Shown in pieces: positions 32,665-43,181 of a stretch of DNA of 64,000 bases. The notes under the pieces were generated by a model. That model was not told the DNA's origin. It saw only the letters and a list, made by a program, of their open reading frames with translations, and did no database searches. Location: assembly GCA_002077065.1 (NCBI GenBank), contig NAJO01000036.1, positions 434,001-498,000 of the forward strand. The letters are read 5' to 3'. The translations under genes and the position numbers were made by a program. Numbering within the stretch: position 1 is the first letter of the stretch; every line of letters begins with the position of its first letter. The stretch comes from Cryoendolithus antarcticus. Its lineage: Eukaryota > Ascomycota > Dothideomycetes > Cladosporiales > Cladosporiaceae.

Positions 32665-35004
32665 CTATCCTAGGTTGAACTCTGACGCACCGCCTCTCGC
32701 CCTCAAAGCAACCCTCATGCGCTTCCTCGCCTCCCGCTCGTCAGTCGTATTCGGCACATCCAGCTCCGCCGCGTCCTTCGTGCGCTTCGCAGCATGCTTA
32801 GCAGCGAACTTCTTCCTCGCCTCGCTGTTCTTGCCCGTGGCCTCTTTGCCCGGTCGCGATCCCGGGACACGGATTGAGCCAGGCTTGTCTCTAAGCGCAA
32901 AAGCCTTTGCCAAATGTCCGAGATGCAGCTGCTTGATGTCAAAGATCGCTCGCTCGGCCGCAACATGCGTTGTGTACGCGCGGATGTGACTTTGGTAGGC
33001 GCGTCGAGCTTGTTCGAGATGCTTCGGCGACTCGATGGCCCAGCGTTCGGAGCCGATCTGCCAGTCCGTCGCTCTGTCTTCCCACTCGCGGCCGACGACG
33101 ACCCCAGAAGTGGCTGCGAAGCCTTTCTTCAGCAGCTCGTCGCCGGTATGGCGTGTCAAAGTGTGCGGCTGCCCTTGTGCGAGGACCTCGACGTATGCTT
33201 CTTCGCAACCAGGTTGTAGGAAGATCATCGCGCGACCGTCTTTCCCTGCACGTGCTGTACGACCAATTCGATGGACGTGGTCTTCTCGGCTGAAGGGCGG
33301 GTCATACTCGATGACCAGATCGACATTGGGCAGATCGAGACCACGGGATGCGACGTCTGTGCATACCAGAACTGCAGGCACGACACATGCAGAAAACGCC
33401 TTTAGCGTACTAGTACGCGTGGCTTGCTGCATTGAACCGTGCAGGCGAAACAGCTTCACAGAGTTATCGACACTGGAGAACGACTTGGCGGATGCCTGTG
33501 TGCGAGACTCGGCTATGGTGTCACCCTGTGGGATCTTTTCGGTCCTGCTCTGCTTTGGGACTGCTATCTCATCACTGGCCGTCGCATCTGGGATGGTCTC
33601 TAGGGGGTCATTTGCAAGCGCCTCAAAGTGGAAGTCCACACTGTCTGCACAGCTCATGAAAACGATGCATTTCGCCGTCATACCCTTCCGCTTGAAGGCT
33701 TGCCTCAGCACTGCGACTAGTGTGACAAGCCGTTGCTTTGCGGGGACGATGGCGTAGCTTTGCTTGAGCTGAGCGGGCGCCGAGAATTCTTGTTTCTTGA
33801 CAGTCTCCCCTTCGCCAATAGTCCTATCCGATGACTCCACAGCAATCAGGACAGCTTCCTTGAGCGCAATTGACTTCAATCGTTCGACGTCCGCTTCGAT
33901 TGTTGCGGAACAGAGTATCGTCGTCCGTCGATCCGGCAATCCAGGGATGATGACCTCCTGCGACTTCCGCGACCGAAGGTTCAGAACGCTTACAATCTTC
34001 TGGATGTCATTGTCGAAGCCGAGTTCCATCAATCGATCGCCTTCGTCGAGTACCAGCCATCTCACCTTACTCAGATCAAGCACTTCGGTGTTGTCAAAGT
34101 GATCGACAAGTCTACCAGGTGTGGCGACCAGAATGTTGACGCCTTTGCGTAGCCGTGCCTTCTCGGACGATTTGCTCTCGCCTCCTATGACGATCCCACC
34201 GACGATCCAGTGACAGCACGACAAAAGCCTCTCGAGCACTGCAGTGATCTGCTTTGCCAGCTCTCGTGTTGGTACAAGCACCATGCCGAAGAGACCACTC
34301 TTGCGGTTGAAGCCTTGCCCAGCAGCCTTCATCTCCTTGCTGATAGCCGAGATCCTCTGCACAATCGGAAGTAGGTAAGCCAGGGTTTTGCCGGATCCAG
34401 TCTCTGCTTGGATAAACGCATCTCGATTTTCGGCGCAGAGCTGCTGCAGTGATCGCCGCTGGATCGCTGTCGGCGCTTGGATGTCCATCTTATTCAGTAA
34501 GTGACTCGCCAGCGTTGTAGATAGACCGAGATTGGTGAACGTAGCCAGCTCATCGCTAAGTGGCGCATTCGAAGGCACAATTTGGATATCGTTTACTTCA
34601 GCTGGGGCAGAGGGGGGCACTCTGGTCTCGGGATTGTACGTAAATAGCGAAGAGATGACCTCCCCGTTCGTAGACTTTGGCAAAGCCTCTCTCTGACTTG
34701 CAGGTCGTCCACCAGCACGAGGCTCTGGACGAGGAAAGCTGGGTCTCGCTACCCCAGCATCCACAGTCTTGACCCTCTTCGCAGCAGGAGCATCAGCGTG
34801 GATCAATTCGTCCTCATCGCTCACTACCTGACCGTAGTTTGGAGTCTTGCCTCTCGCACGCTCCTGCGCCTTCGAGCGTCCCCACTCTTCAGATTTTCTC
34901 GCTGTGAGGCGATCCTTCCATCTACCTCCCTTGAACTGCGAGGGCTTCGGTGTGAAGGCATCTGACGGCAACTCAAAGTTGAGAAGCATGCCATCGTCGG
35001 CCAT
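32665..35004 (-). CDS. DBP7: DEAD-box ATP-dependent RNA helicase, Dbp7 type
   Basis: The start is set at the ATG at 35004 (MADDGMLLNFELP), which is the family's typical opening. Upstream codons in the same frame lead only to a GTG. The 779-residue protein has an N-terminal basic region with KGGRWKDRLTARK and the Q-motif-region helix. It then carries motif [35 protein letters not shown], the DEGD variant of DEAD (LVLDEGDRLMELGFD), SATIEADVERL, and in domain two CTDVASRGLDLPNVDLVI and HRIGRTARAGKDG. DEGD is normal for Dbp7/DDX31. The helicase acts in 60S ribosomal subunit assembly in the nucleolus. A Lys/Arg-rich C-terminal tail is present. It is convergent with ASA1 and divergent from RPA2. 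Confidence 0.94.
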   Translation of the reverse strand: MADDGMLLNFELPSDAFTPKPSQFKGGRWKDRLTARKSEEWGRSKAQERARGKTPNYGQVVSDEDELIHADAPAAKRVKTVDAGVARPSFPRPEPRAGGRPASQREALPKSTNGEVISSLFTYNPETRVPPSAPAEVNDIQIVPSNAPLSDELATFTNLGLSTTLASHLLNKMDIQAPTAIQRRSLQQLCAENRDAFIQAETGSGKTLAYLLPIVQRISAISKEMKAAGQGFNRKSGLFGMVLVPTRELAKQITAVLERLLSCCHWIVGGIVIGGESKSSEKARLRKGVNILVATPGRLVDHFDNTEVLDLSKVRWLVLDEGDRLMELGFDNDIQKIVSVLNLRSRKSQEVIIPGLPDRRTTILCSATIEADVERLKSIALKEAVLIAVESSDRTIGEGETVKKQEFSAPAQLKQSYAIVPAKQRLVTLVAVLRQAFKRKGMTAKCIVFMSCADSVDFHFEALANDPLETIPDATASDEIAVPKQSRTEKIPQGDTIAESRTQASAKSFSSVDNSVKLFRLHGSMQQATRTSTLKAFSACVVPAVLVCTDVASRGLDLPNVDLVIEYDPPFSREDHVHRIGRTARAGKDGRAMIFLQPGCEEAYVEVLAQGQPHTLTRHTGDELLKKGFAATSGVVVGREWEDRATDWQIGSERWAIESPKHLEQARRAYQSHIRAYTTHVAAERAIFDIKQLHLGHLAKAFALRDKPGSIRVPGSRPGKEATGKNSEARKKFAAKHAAKRTKDAAELDVPNTTDEREARKRMRVALRARGGASEFNLG

Positions 35005-35127
35005 CGTTAGTCTCTTCGACTGAGAATGATGTCTTCTCTCACAGTGCAATGCTTCGATGAAAAGATGATGGCGATGATTATGACTAAGCACACGCCGGGA
35101 TCATTTTCCCGACAGCCGCGTCTCCAG

Positions 35128-35154
35128 ACGCGTCGAATCAATTTAGCGACGCGT
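35128..35154. promoter_or_regulatory. Two MluI cell-cycle boxes (ACGCGT) in the DBP7/RPA2 divergent promoter
   Basis: ACGCGT occurs at 35128-35133 and again at 35149-35154, 21 bp apart, about 95-120 bp upstream of the RPA2 start codon. In ascomycetes the MBF factor (Mbp1/Swi6-type) binds ACGCGT and drives G1/S expression of replication genes, including RPA subunits. The pair therefore fits RPA2 control. Binding here is inferred from the motif only; the palindrome could also act on DBP7. Confidence 0.6.
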
Positions 35155-35247
35155 TTGCCTAATCGCAAGCCGGAATGATGGTGTCTGTGATAGCATGAAC
35201 GAGCCGGGAGTCCGTACAACCCATTAATAGACAAGAGTACAGGCGTG

Positions 35248-36107
35248 ATGGGTATGTGGTCCACCTCGGGCTCACTCACATTGGCTATACTGACAGTCAT
35301 CCAGACTACGGCAATCAATACTCCACCACCTCTTACGGTGCCGGTGGCGGCCAGAATGGCGGCGGCTTCATGCCTGGCAGTCAGTCAGACTCCGCCGCCG
35401 GCCAGAAAGGCAAATACGGCAAAGATACGCTCCGCCCAGTCACGGTCAAGCAACTCCTCGATGCCCACCATCCGTACCCGGATGCTGAGCACTTCATGAT
35501 CGACGACCAGGAAACGACACAAGTCACGTTTGTCGGTCAAGTGCGGAACATCTCACAGCAGACGACGAATGTGACGTATAAAGTCGATGACGGGACTGGA
35601 GTGGTGGAGGTGAAGGTCTGGGTTGATAGTGAGGTGATGAACGAGGATGGGCAGGATCCGAAGAAAGTCACTGAGCAGGCGTATGTGAGGGTTTTCGGGA
35701 GGCTGAAGGTATTTGGGAATAAGAGACACGTTGGCGCGAACGTAATTCGGCCAATCCGGGACTTCAACGAGATCTCGTATCATTTACTGGAGGCTACTGT
35801 GGTGCACTTACAGGCCACGAGAGGTGCTCCTGGAGATGCGAAGGCAGCTACGAATGGAGCTTCCAACACGAACGGAATGTCTGCGACTGCAGCTGCACAA
35901 CTGGCTGGCATAACGCCGTCGGCTCGGAAGGTATACGAGTGTTTGCGCAACAGTCCGCAGACGAATGAGGGGCTGCATATGCAGGACATTGCTCTGCAGG
36001 TAAACATGGACATATCTGCCGTTATGAAGGCTGGCGATGAGTTGTCGGGCGTTGGCGCGATCTACACAACGATCGACGACCATACATGGGCTATCATGGA
36101 TATGTGA
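35248..36107 (+). CDS. RFA2: Replication protein A 32 kDa subunit (RPA2)
   Basis: Two exons: a four-base first exon 35248-35251 (ATGG) and 35305-36107. They are joined across an intron 35252-35304 with GTATGT donor, CTGACAG branch region and CAG acceptor. The product starts MDYGNQYSTTSYGAGGG, exactly the fungal RPA2 opening, and totals 268 residues. A Gly/Ser-rich N-terminus (phosphorylation region) is followed by the OB fold (VTFVGQVRNISQQTTNVTYK, then VDDGTGVVEVKVWVD and AYVRVFGRLKVFGNKRHVGA). A flexible linker leads to the C-terminal winged helix (VYECLRNSPQTNEGLHMQDI). As a heterotrimer with RPA1 and RPA3 it binds single-stranded DNA in replication, repair and checkpoint signalling. Two MCB boxes lie upstream. 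Confidence 0.93.
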
Positions 36108-36327
36108 GCAGTGGAATGAATTGATGAAAGTTGGAGAAGTGACGAGATGGAGGCACGACACTCGCACGAGCATCATCGCTTAGACTGACTGGCGGGGTGC
36201 TGCATGACTGAGTATGACCGACCTGCAAACAGCACCGAACGCCGGCAAGTACGACAAGCATGGAAGGGCTAAGGTAGCTGTGGTGCTACGGCTGTGTTCG
36301 ACGAGGGAAGTGTACCGAGAGACGCGA
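36108..36327. other. 3' flank of RPA2
   Basis: Short spacer; nothing recognised. Confidence 0.4.
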
Positions 36328-36617
36328 TTAAGGGGTTCCTGTGTAGATGTCGACAAGCTCTCTGTACATAGCTGGTGCCTGTGCAGTCACGAGAGATCGC
36401 TCGACTGTCACCAACGAGGCAACGAACACTGATATAACTTTCGTCGCAATAGCCTCATAAATGTCGACGCTAGTAAAGCTGAAACACGCGTATTTTAAGC
36501 TCGCATGGCGTAACGTGCGGAACGGCTCCTCGTACTCGTTTCCGAATTGTTGGTAGACCACCTGTAACATTGCGCGACCTCGAATGTATACTGTGCGCAC
36601 GTTGAATATTTCGCCGT
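36328..36617 (-). CDS. Possible small gene or gene fragment, unrecognised
   Basis: A minus-strand frame begins just after a plausible TAG acceptor (AGTGACGGCGAAATA follows) and encodes SDGEIFNVRTVYIRG, then FGNEYEEPFRTLRHASLKYA and IYEAIATKVISVFVASLV, to a stop at 36328-36330. The composition is protein-like, and SDGEIFNV recalls the start of a BTB domain, but the rest does not clearly follow that fold. No start codon or upstream exon could be placed. It could be a relic, a C-terminal exon of an unrecognised gene, or chance. I do not assign a function. Confidence 0.2.
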
Positions 36618-36946
36618 CACTCTACCTGGCATATTTCCCCATTGACCGCTGGTACGACTTACGCCAGGCATTCTGATAGCTCACCCATGCATTGAGCCCA
36701 TCACAAAGCTTTCCGGACCTGCCTGAGGTGTCCGGCTCACTCTCGCTGACGAAGGATCACGTACAACACCCCATACGAACGACGTGACTGGCACAGAACA
36801 CATCAATAGCGCGCGGCGCGCGTGACACATGCTCCCACTGCATGCCTCGTCTGCAGCAAAGGAGAAGATGAATCGGCACGCCTATGGGGGCGGAGCTGCA
36901 AATGGCGGGCTCGAGTCGAGACGGTATAGCATAGCGACGGACAAAT
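36618..36946. other. Upstream region of the Anp1-family gene
   Basis: Promoter side of the mannosyltransferase gene. An ATG at 36868 opens a protein-like frame (MNRHAYGGGAANGGLESRRY) that could be a 5' exon, but joining it in frame would need a 22-base intron, too short to splice. Confidence 0.4.
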
Positions 36947-38718
36947 ATGACAAGTATGTGTCCGTGTCAAATTAGAGGAGCATCGCTCGAGGACGACGTG
37001 GCAGAGTGGATGTTAGGACACCGCACGCATACTGACGGGAGCTTACCCAGATACCAACCTCGATCCCGATCAGCTTCCCAACGGCGGAGAGGCCTCTTCA
37101 TACGCGTCGGTGGCGCCGTATCCACAGTCTTCCTAGTCTTAATGTTCATCTTCCCGTCATTACGACCAGCCGCATTAGTACCCGCCCTATCATTCGGCCT
37201 CTTCAGCGCAGACGAAGCTTTCCAACTCGAAACAGTACGATACTACGACCTTAGCAATGTAGGCGGCACATCTAGGGGATGGGAGCGCGAGGAGCGGATA
37301 CTACTGTGCGCACCGCTACGAGACGCTTCGCCGCATTTACCCATGTTCTTCTCACATTTGCGGAACTTGACATACCCGCACCCGCTCATTGATCTGGCCT
37401 TTCTGGTGGGCGACAGCAAGGACAATACAATTGATTTGCTTTCAAGCTTGCTCTCAGAGCTGCAGGCAAATCCGGACGTGAAGCAGGCGTTCGGTGAGAT
37501 CTCAGTCATTGAGAAGGATTTTGGACAGAAGGTGGATCAGAATGTGGAGGCACGACATGGCTTCGCGGCACAGGCGAGTCGGAGAAAGAGCATGGCGCAG
37601 GCAAGGAATTGGCTGTTGAGCGCTGCGCTCAGGCCAACGCATAGCTGGGTGTACTGGAGGGATGTAGATGTTGAGACGGCGCCGTTCACGATATTGGAGG
37701 ATTTGATGAGGCACAACAAGGATGTCATTGTGCCGAGTAAGGATGCTGTATACTCTGAAAGTTGGAATCGCGTGACTGACAGCGTAAACAGACGTCTGGC
37801 GTCCACTACCCGACTGGCTTGGTGGAGAGCAGCCGTACGATCTCAACAGTTGGCAAGAGTCCGAGACTGCACTTGCACTCGCAGATACGTTGGACGAGGA
37901 TGCAGTGATTGTGGAAGGCTACGCAGAGTACGCTACCTGGCGACCTCATCTTGCTTATCTTCGCGATCCGTATGGCGACCCAGACATGGAGATGGAGATT
38001 GATGGAGTTGGTGGTGTCAGCATCTTAGCGAAAGCAAAGGTCTTCCGAAGCGGCGTGCACTTCCCAGCTTTCAGCTTTGAGAAGCACGCCGAGACAGAGG
38101 GCTTCGGCAAGGTAGGTGTTGCCGTCTCACCCGACATCTTTTGATACTGACTTTGGCGTAGATGGCGAAACGCATGCAATTCTCCGTCGTCGGTCTCCCG
38201 CACTACACGATCTGGCACTTGTACGAGCCTTCAGTCGACGATATCCGCCACATGGAGCAAATGGAGAAGGAGCGTAAGGCACGTGAAGCTGAGGAGACTG
38301 CTAAGCGGGCGCGCTTGGAGAAAATCCAGAGTCAATTCGATGATGGAACTGGGCAGTGGGAGAAGGACAAGGAGGATATCAACAAAGAGGCTAAGCAGGC
38401 GAAGTCTGAGGAAGAGGCGAAGCTTGTCGAAAAGGTGAAGTCAGCGAACGCAGAGCATGAGAAGGCAGCACAGTCAGAGGCCAAGAGTGGGAAGAAGTCC
38501 GAGGCTAAGAGCGAGAAGGCTGAAGTTGCCGAGAAGGCCGGCGGCAGTGTTGAGTGAGTACCCTGTCCAGGAAGCGCATCACATCATGCAGTTACTGACA
38601 TCTCACTAGTGACAAGACAACCACAACAAACGACGAAAAGCCTCATATCGCCGACGGCGAGATTAAGCAAGTAGGCGGCAACGCTGGTGCTAAGAAGCCG
38701 AAAGAAGCTGTGATATAG
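36947..38718 (+). CDS. Anp1/Mnn9/Van1-family alpha-mannosyltransferase of Golgi mannan polymerase
   Basis: Four exons: 36947-37736, 37792-38111, 38162-38553 and 38610-38718, with introns of 55, 50 and 56 bp, all GT-AG with CTGAC-like branch points. The product is 536 residues. A short basic N-terminus is followed by a signal anchor near residue 50 (VSTVFLVLMFIFPSL), giving a type II Golgi protein. The GT62 domain follows: RILLCAPLRDASPHLPMFF, LAFLVGDSKDNT, the acceptor/metal site WVYWRDVDVETAP, and after splicing PNVWRPLPDWLGGEQPYDLN, then GVGGVSILAKAKVFRSGVHF. The family elongates the alpha-1,6 mannan backbone of cell-wall N-glycans. The C-terminus is a Lys/Glu-rich coiled tail (MEKERKAREAEETAKRARLE) ending after a fourth exon; such a tail points to the Anp1 subgroup. 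The exact N-terminus is the least certain part. Confidence 0.85.
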
Positions 38719-38908
38719 CCTCTCGCTATGATGGGCGGGTATGCGATGGGACGGGCGTTCGGGACGGGGAGGCATAGCGAACATCTCTTTTGGACGAAAG
38801 CAGACTGACGTTTGGGAGCGCTACGACCGCGCAGGTATGTTGGTGTAGGATACAGTAGCTTATAGACGATGAAGATCAGGACAAGATAGTCGAGGTCGAC
38901 CGACGGTC

Positions 38909-40219
38909 TCAAGAACCAGGCTGCATGAAGTCCCAGATTTTCAAGGTGTTGTTGGATTGCCGAGACGCAGGGTGCTCGTCATCCGAGTGGGATTCATTGT
39001 CGGAGGCTGATGAGCTCGCCTCGTCCGCGGCGCTGACTTGGCCGCGCGATCTTTGCCCGGAGCAAGTAGCCAGTACCGCAACAATCGGATGCCACACAAC
39101 GGAAGAGACAGGGTCGTCGTGCATCTTGATCTCTGCATCAGGTCGATGCTCTCCCTCAGTAGACCCGGGGTTGTTCCACATCCGCGTAACGCCGTCAACG
39201 CCACCGGCCCAGACTTCACAGCCTTCTCTCGTGGCCATCACATCGATCCCTAGTCTCTGCGTCGTCTTCGCATTGCGGTCAGACAGGAACGCCACCCGCC
39301 GCAGCAGATTTCGTACATCGTAAACATGCAAGCCATCGCTCTGCCGCTCGGCGACGAGCAGATACTTCCCATCCGGCGTCCAGGCCAGAGACATGACACC
39401 CGACCCTTTCGTCACAGTCGCCTCACTCATCTGCCCAGCGACGGAGAAAGTCGTCTCGCACGCTCCGCGCCCGGAGTTGCCAAAGATGCCTACATTTCTA
39501 TTCGTACTGCCCGCCGCCAGCAGTCTATCAGAGGAGACACTCAGCGCCATGATTCGACTCGTGTCGCGCATACCCGTCGCGCCGGCTTTGGCTTTGAGGT
39601 TGTGGTAAAATTCTGGACCAGCCTGGCGAGTGACATCGAAGACTGAGACCCGGCCAGCACTACCCGCTACGAAGTTCGTGCCGCGGTCAATAAAAGACAC
39701 ACTGTTCGGGGCGATGAAAGCCTCGTTCGCGCTGTTAATGTATGGATATGTTGCTGGGATGTGTGAGGGATCCAGGACATTTGTCAGACGAAGTGGCAGG
39801 TTAGATGGCGCAGAGAGTATTAGAGTAGTCGATGGGTCGGCCAGGTTGAAGCCAGGGTAGATGGCATAGCTTAGGACGTTTGTAGCGGATGGTAGAGTGG
39901 AATACGGCTGCAGCTCATGGGGTTGACTCGCCGAATCCAATAAGTCTGGAGGTAAGACGAAAGTTCGAAGGCTTTCGTCTGCATTGTGCGTCACTACGGC
40001 GGTTCCATCTGGGCTGAATTGGGCCTGCTTGAAGAAGTTGGGCTGGTCATTTCTGCTGGGCTTTACGCCAGTATGCTGTTTGAAAGCATGGCAGAAGCTC
40101 GTTCTTGTGTCAGCGATGCGGCGTGGACGTATCGCCGAATCGAGCGGACCGTCTCTGTCGACTACATCTGGCGACTGCATGCCATCGAGATATGCGGAGA
40201 GGTCCGCAGAGGAGATCAT
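38909..40219 (-). CDS. WD-repeat protein of the TCAB1/WRAP53 (Swt21-like) family
   Basis: A single 436-residue frame. The N-terminal block NFFKQAQFSPDGTAVVTHNA, then YPYINSANEAFIAPNSVSFI and GTNFVAGSAGRVSVFDVTRQ, is the conserved core of TCAB1/WRAP53. Further WD repeats follow: GVMSLAWTPDGKYLLVAERQ, DGLHVYDVRN, VWAGGVDGVTRMWNN and the final NTLKIWDFMQPGS. In animals this protein loads scaRNAs and telomerase RNA into Cajal bodies; the yeast relative Swt21 is linked to splicing. In filamentous fungi the role is inferred to be small nuclear RNP biogenesis. An acidic Ser-rich insert (ASSSASDNESHSDDEHPASR) interrupts the last repeat. The gene is divergent from the Hsp10 gene, with 196 bp between starts. 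Confidence 0.8.
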   Translation of the reverse strand: MISSADLSAYLDGMQSPDVVDRDGPLDSAIRPRRIADTRTSFCHAFKQHTGVKPSRNDQPNFFKQAQFSPDGTAVVTHNADESLRTFVLPPDLLDSASQPHELQPYSTLPSATNVLSYAIYPGFNLADPSTTLILSAPSNLPLRLTNVLDPSHIPATYPYINSANEAFIAPNSVSFIDRGTNFVAGSAGRVSVFDVTRQAGPEFYHNLKAKAGATGMRDTSRIMALSVSSDRLLAAGSTNRNVGIFGNSGRGACETTFSVAGQMSEATVTKGSGVMSLAWTPDGKYLLVAERQSDGLHVYDVRNLLRRVAFLSDRNAKTTQRLGIDVMATREGCEVWAGGVDGVTRMWNNPGSTEGEHRPDAEIKMHDDPVSSVVWHPIVAVLATCSGQRSRGQVSAADEASSSASDNESHSDDEHPASRQSNNTLKIWDFMQPGS

Positions 40220-40415
40220 ACATGTCCAGCATCAGGATATATGGCCAGCCGTTGCGGCCTCGGAAGTGAACTCCAGCATCGCCGAGCAGCCGATCAAGCT
40301 CGAGAATAATGTTGGACGAGACTATTGCTTACACATTGAACCTCTTTGAACGAATTATTCCAGCATTACCTCCCCCAGGCTCATCGACTCGTAGCCTCCC
40401 TCACACACCGTCACC

Positions 40416-40838
40416 ATGGTGCGACCTACCCCCGTCCCCCACTCTTCACCCCATCTAACCTCCCCCAGTCCGCCGCAATCAAGTCCATCAAATCCCTGGC
40501 GCCTCTCCTCGACCGCGTCCTCGTCCAGCGCATCAAAGCCGACACCAAAACTGCAGGCGGCATCTTTCTCCCCGAGACCGCAGTGAAGGAGCTCAATGAG
40601 GCAAAGGTCCTCGCAGTCGGCCCGGGCATTATGGACAAGAAGGGGAACCGGATACCGCTCGGCGTGGCTGCTGGTGATCGCGTGCTCATTCCGCAGTTTG
40701 GTGGTAGTCCGCTGAAGGTGGGAGAAGAGGAGTTCAGTCTGTTCAGGGATCACGAGTATGTCTAGCTGTGAGTGAAGGTAGACAGGTGCGCAGAGGAGCT
40801 AACGAAGTCGCAGGCTACTGGCGAAGATCAACGAGTAA
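40416..40838 (+). CDS. HSP10: Mitochondrial 10 kDa chaperonin (Hsp10, GroES family)
   Basis: Three exons. Exon 1 is only the ATG (40416-40418), followed by intron 40419-40468 (GTGCGA donor, TCTAACC branch, CAG acceptor). Exon 2 is 40469-40755. A second intron 40756-40813 (GTATGT donor, GCAG acceptor) leads to exon 3, 40814-40838. The spliced 104-residue protein starts MSAAIKSIKSLAPLLDRVLV, has the mobile loop segment TKTAGGIFLPETAVKELNEA, the roof region DKKGNRIPLG, the end GDRVLIPQFGGSPLKV, and finishes FSLFRDHELLAKINE. The length matches other Hsp10 proteins. It caps Hsp60 in the mitochondrial matrix and assists folding. A raw frame starting at 40346 runs through the first intron and would give a wrong N-terminus. 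Confidence 0.95.
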
Positions 40839-41181
40839 ACCCGAGGGAGCATGCGATACTGTCATCCGTAATGTAACAACAATATCGGCGAAGTAAGATA
40901 GGGAGCACGTTCGGCATGGCATGTGGTGCGTCGCATGCATGCGATGTATATCTACACATCTCCTCCTACCATCAGTTCTCCGCGAGTCGTCAACGTCGTA
41001 CAAGCTTTCACAGTTTACGCTCTTTTGTTTTACGACACCGCAACTCACTTGTCCGGCGCGATCAAGTCCACGATTCGGGCACTGAGCGTGTCGCGATTGG
41101 CGGCTTTGGCCACCAACCTGATCCGACTGACGAGCAGTGGTTGAGGTAGATCTCACAGATAAATTACAATTACTTGCTGGT

Positions 41182-42779
41182 CTATCTATAGTACTCGTGT
41201 ACCCCATGCTTGCTCTTCCACCGCATGAAGTAACACGCCGCGGGAAACACCACTGTGTTGATCGCCACCCATGCAAACAGAATGCCAAAGTTCAGTCCGA
41301 TCCGTGAATGTAGATCAAACAGAATTTGCCTGCTAGCTTCTACGATCTGATGCAGAGGCCATGCATATCCCCAGTAGTAGAAGTGGGGCGAGATGTCGAT
41401 GTTGTAGAAAGCAGTGGCAACGTTCGTAATCACCCAAAAGATCAGCCACAGCGCTACCCACGGCTGGCCGACCATCATTGCGACATTCTCGCAGGCCAGT
41501 CCGAGGGCCATCATGCCGACCCAGTTGAGCATCCAGTATACGACAAAGGTGCCGCGACCATAGGATGCAGGATTGCCGAACTCGATCGGCGTGACTGCAG
41601 TCGGATCGCCGGTGCCTGGCACGCCGCCTGTAAAGTTGATCTGGAAGGCAAGCGAGATGAGGGAGTATGCTAGCGAGAGGAAGAAATAGGCTGCTAATGT
41701 TGCCAGCCAACGCCAAATTATGAGCTGCCAGAACTTGAGAGGCGGGTGGCCTTCGGGTTTCAGGTACTGTGGGCATAGTCAGTAATGCGTGAGCTCATCA
41801 TCGGTCCGGAGAGACGAACCTTGAAGTGGATTGGCAGGTAAAAACTAAATGAGAAGAAAGCAATGATGATCAGGTAGATCAGTCCAATGGACACTGCCGG
41901 CGTTGCGACTTCTGGGTAGAACGATCGCAGGTTATAGGTGCTGAAGCCGATCGCTGGGCTCAAAGCCTGCGGCACTTGCGCCATATTCTGTAGCACAGTC
42001 TGGTTGTTCGACGCCAGCTGCAGGGCGGTCTTCGCCCACATCATGCCGACCATACTCGTGGCTTCTGTTTCGAACGAACTTAGAGTAGGACCGAGATAGT
42101 TGGCCCAGCTCGTTTCATCTCGGGCCTGCACGTACACCAACTGGCATGCGCCCATCGGGTCGTAGCTCGCATTACCGTTTTGGATGGCGCTGTACAATAG
42201 TGACGTCGCATTCGGCATGATAATTATTGCAGCCCAGGCATCGTAATTGTACACAGCGCGACGTACTTCCAGTGGGTCGTTGTTGAAGGCCGACGGCGGC
42301 ATGCTGCCGAATCCAAGTGTCGGCTTCGAGCTAGCGACCATCTTGTCTGCAAGCTCGACGATGGTAGGTCCGACAATCGGTTCAACGCCAATGTTGTTGT
42401 ACGGGGCGACTTGGCCATCAAAGTCCACCACATAGACGACGAGCGCGGACATGTTCGCTTGTACGTGGGTGAAGACTGCCCAGTAGATCGACAAGAGGCC
42501 CAGGATGGCGGTCATCAGGATGACAGTGGTTATTGCCCATTTTGTAAAGGCTTCTTTGCGTACGTGATTGAGACGAGAGTCCCAGAAGCCGACGCTATGT
42601 TCTTGTCAGTTACCCCCTCTTCCTGGTATATCGGTATGCTGCGCGACTTACGGCGTAGGCGGTCCTGACTTCTCCTGATCCTCACTATTGCCACCATTGT
42701 TGCCGCCATTGCCACTGTTACTCTCGTCCCGCTCTTTCTTGCTCTCTGAATCGTCGTCGCCACGACGCGAGGAGGCCAT
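41182..42779 (-). CDS. SNG1-like (DUF3533) multi-pass membrane protein
   Basis: Three exons: 42652-42779, 41820-42594 and 41182-41766. Introns are 42595-42651 (GTAAGT donor, TAG acceptor) and 41767-41819 (GTTCGT donor, CAG acceptor), giving 495 residues. A hydrophilic N-terminus (MASSRRGDDDSESKKERDES, Gly/Asn-rich) precedes GFWDSRLNHVRKEAFTKWAI and a first transmembrane helix. A large extracytosolic domain with DFDGQVAPYNNIGVEPIVGP follows, and then five or so transmembrane segments in the last third. This matches the DUF3533 / nitrosoguanidine-resistance SNG1 family, also related to bacterial YhgE/Pip transporters. Members confer resistance to chemicals; the natural substrate is unknown. The first splice junction restores the conserved PVGFWD motif, which supports the model. 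Confidence 0.85.
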
Positions 42780-43181
42780 TGCGCGAGATAATCGACCAAG
42801 AAGTACAAACAAGATGTGGTTGGCAATGAAGACAGACACTTACCCATCAATGCTTTAGACTACAACATCGGCGCGCCGCGGAGCCATGACGCCCAATGCG
42901 CGAACAAATTGTCGGATACACGGCCGATGTCGATCGACAGAGATCGAATCTGTCAATGGAATTCAGTGATGTCAGCGGATCGAGAGTTTCGAACAAGCTT
43001 TGAGATGCCGGTTTCTTGAGTTCGGGACCCGAGATCCAGCCGAAAGAGAGAAGCTCCACTGTGTCGCATCAATGCAGCTCCAGCTCGCATCGGTTTCTAC
43101 ATGGCCAAGATTGCGAAGTGCTGGCTTCATGATGGACATTTGTGAATCGCCTGCGGCACGAGCAATGCAAATCATACAGCC

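Noticed and set aside
36868..36960. Alternative 5' exon for the Anp1-family gene (MNRHAYGG...)
   Set aside because: Joining it in frame needs a 22-base intron, below any plausible splicing minimum.
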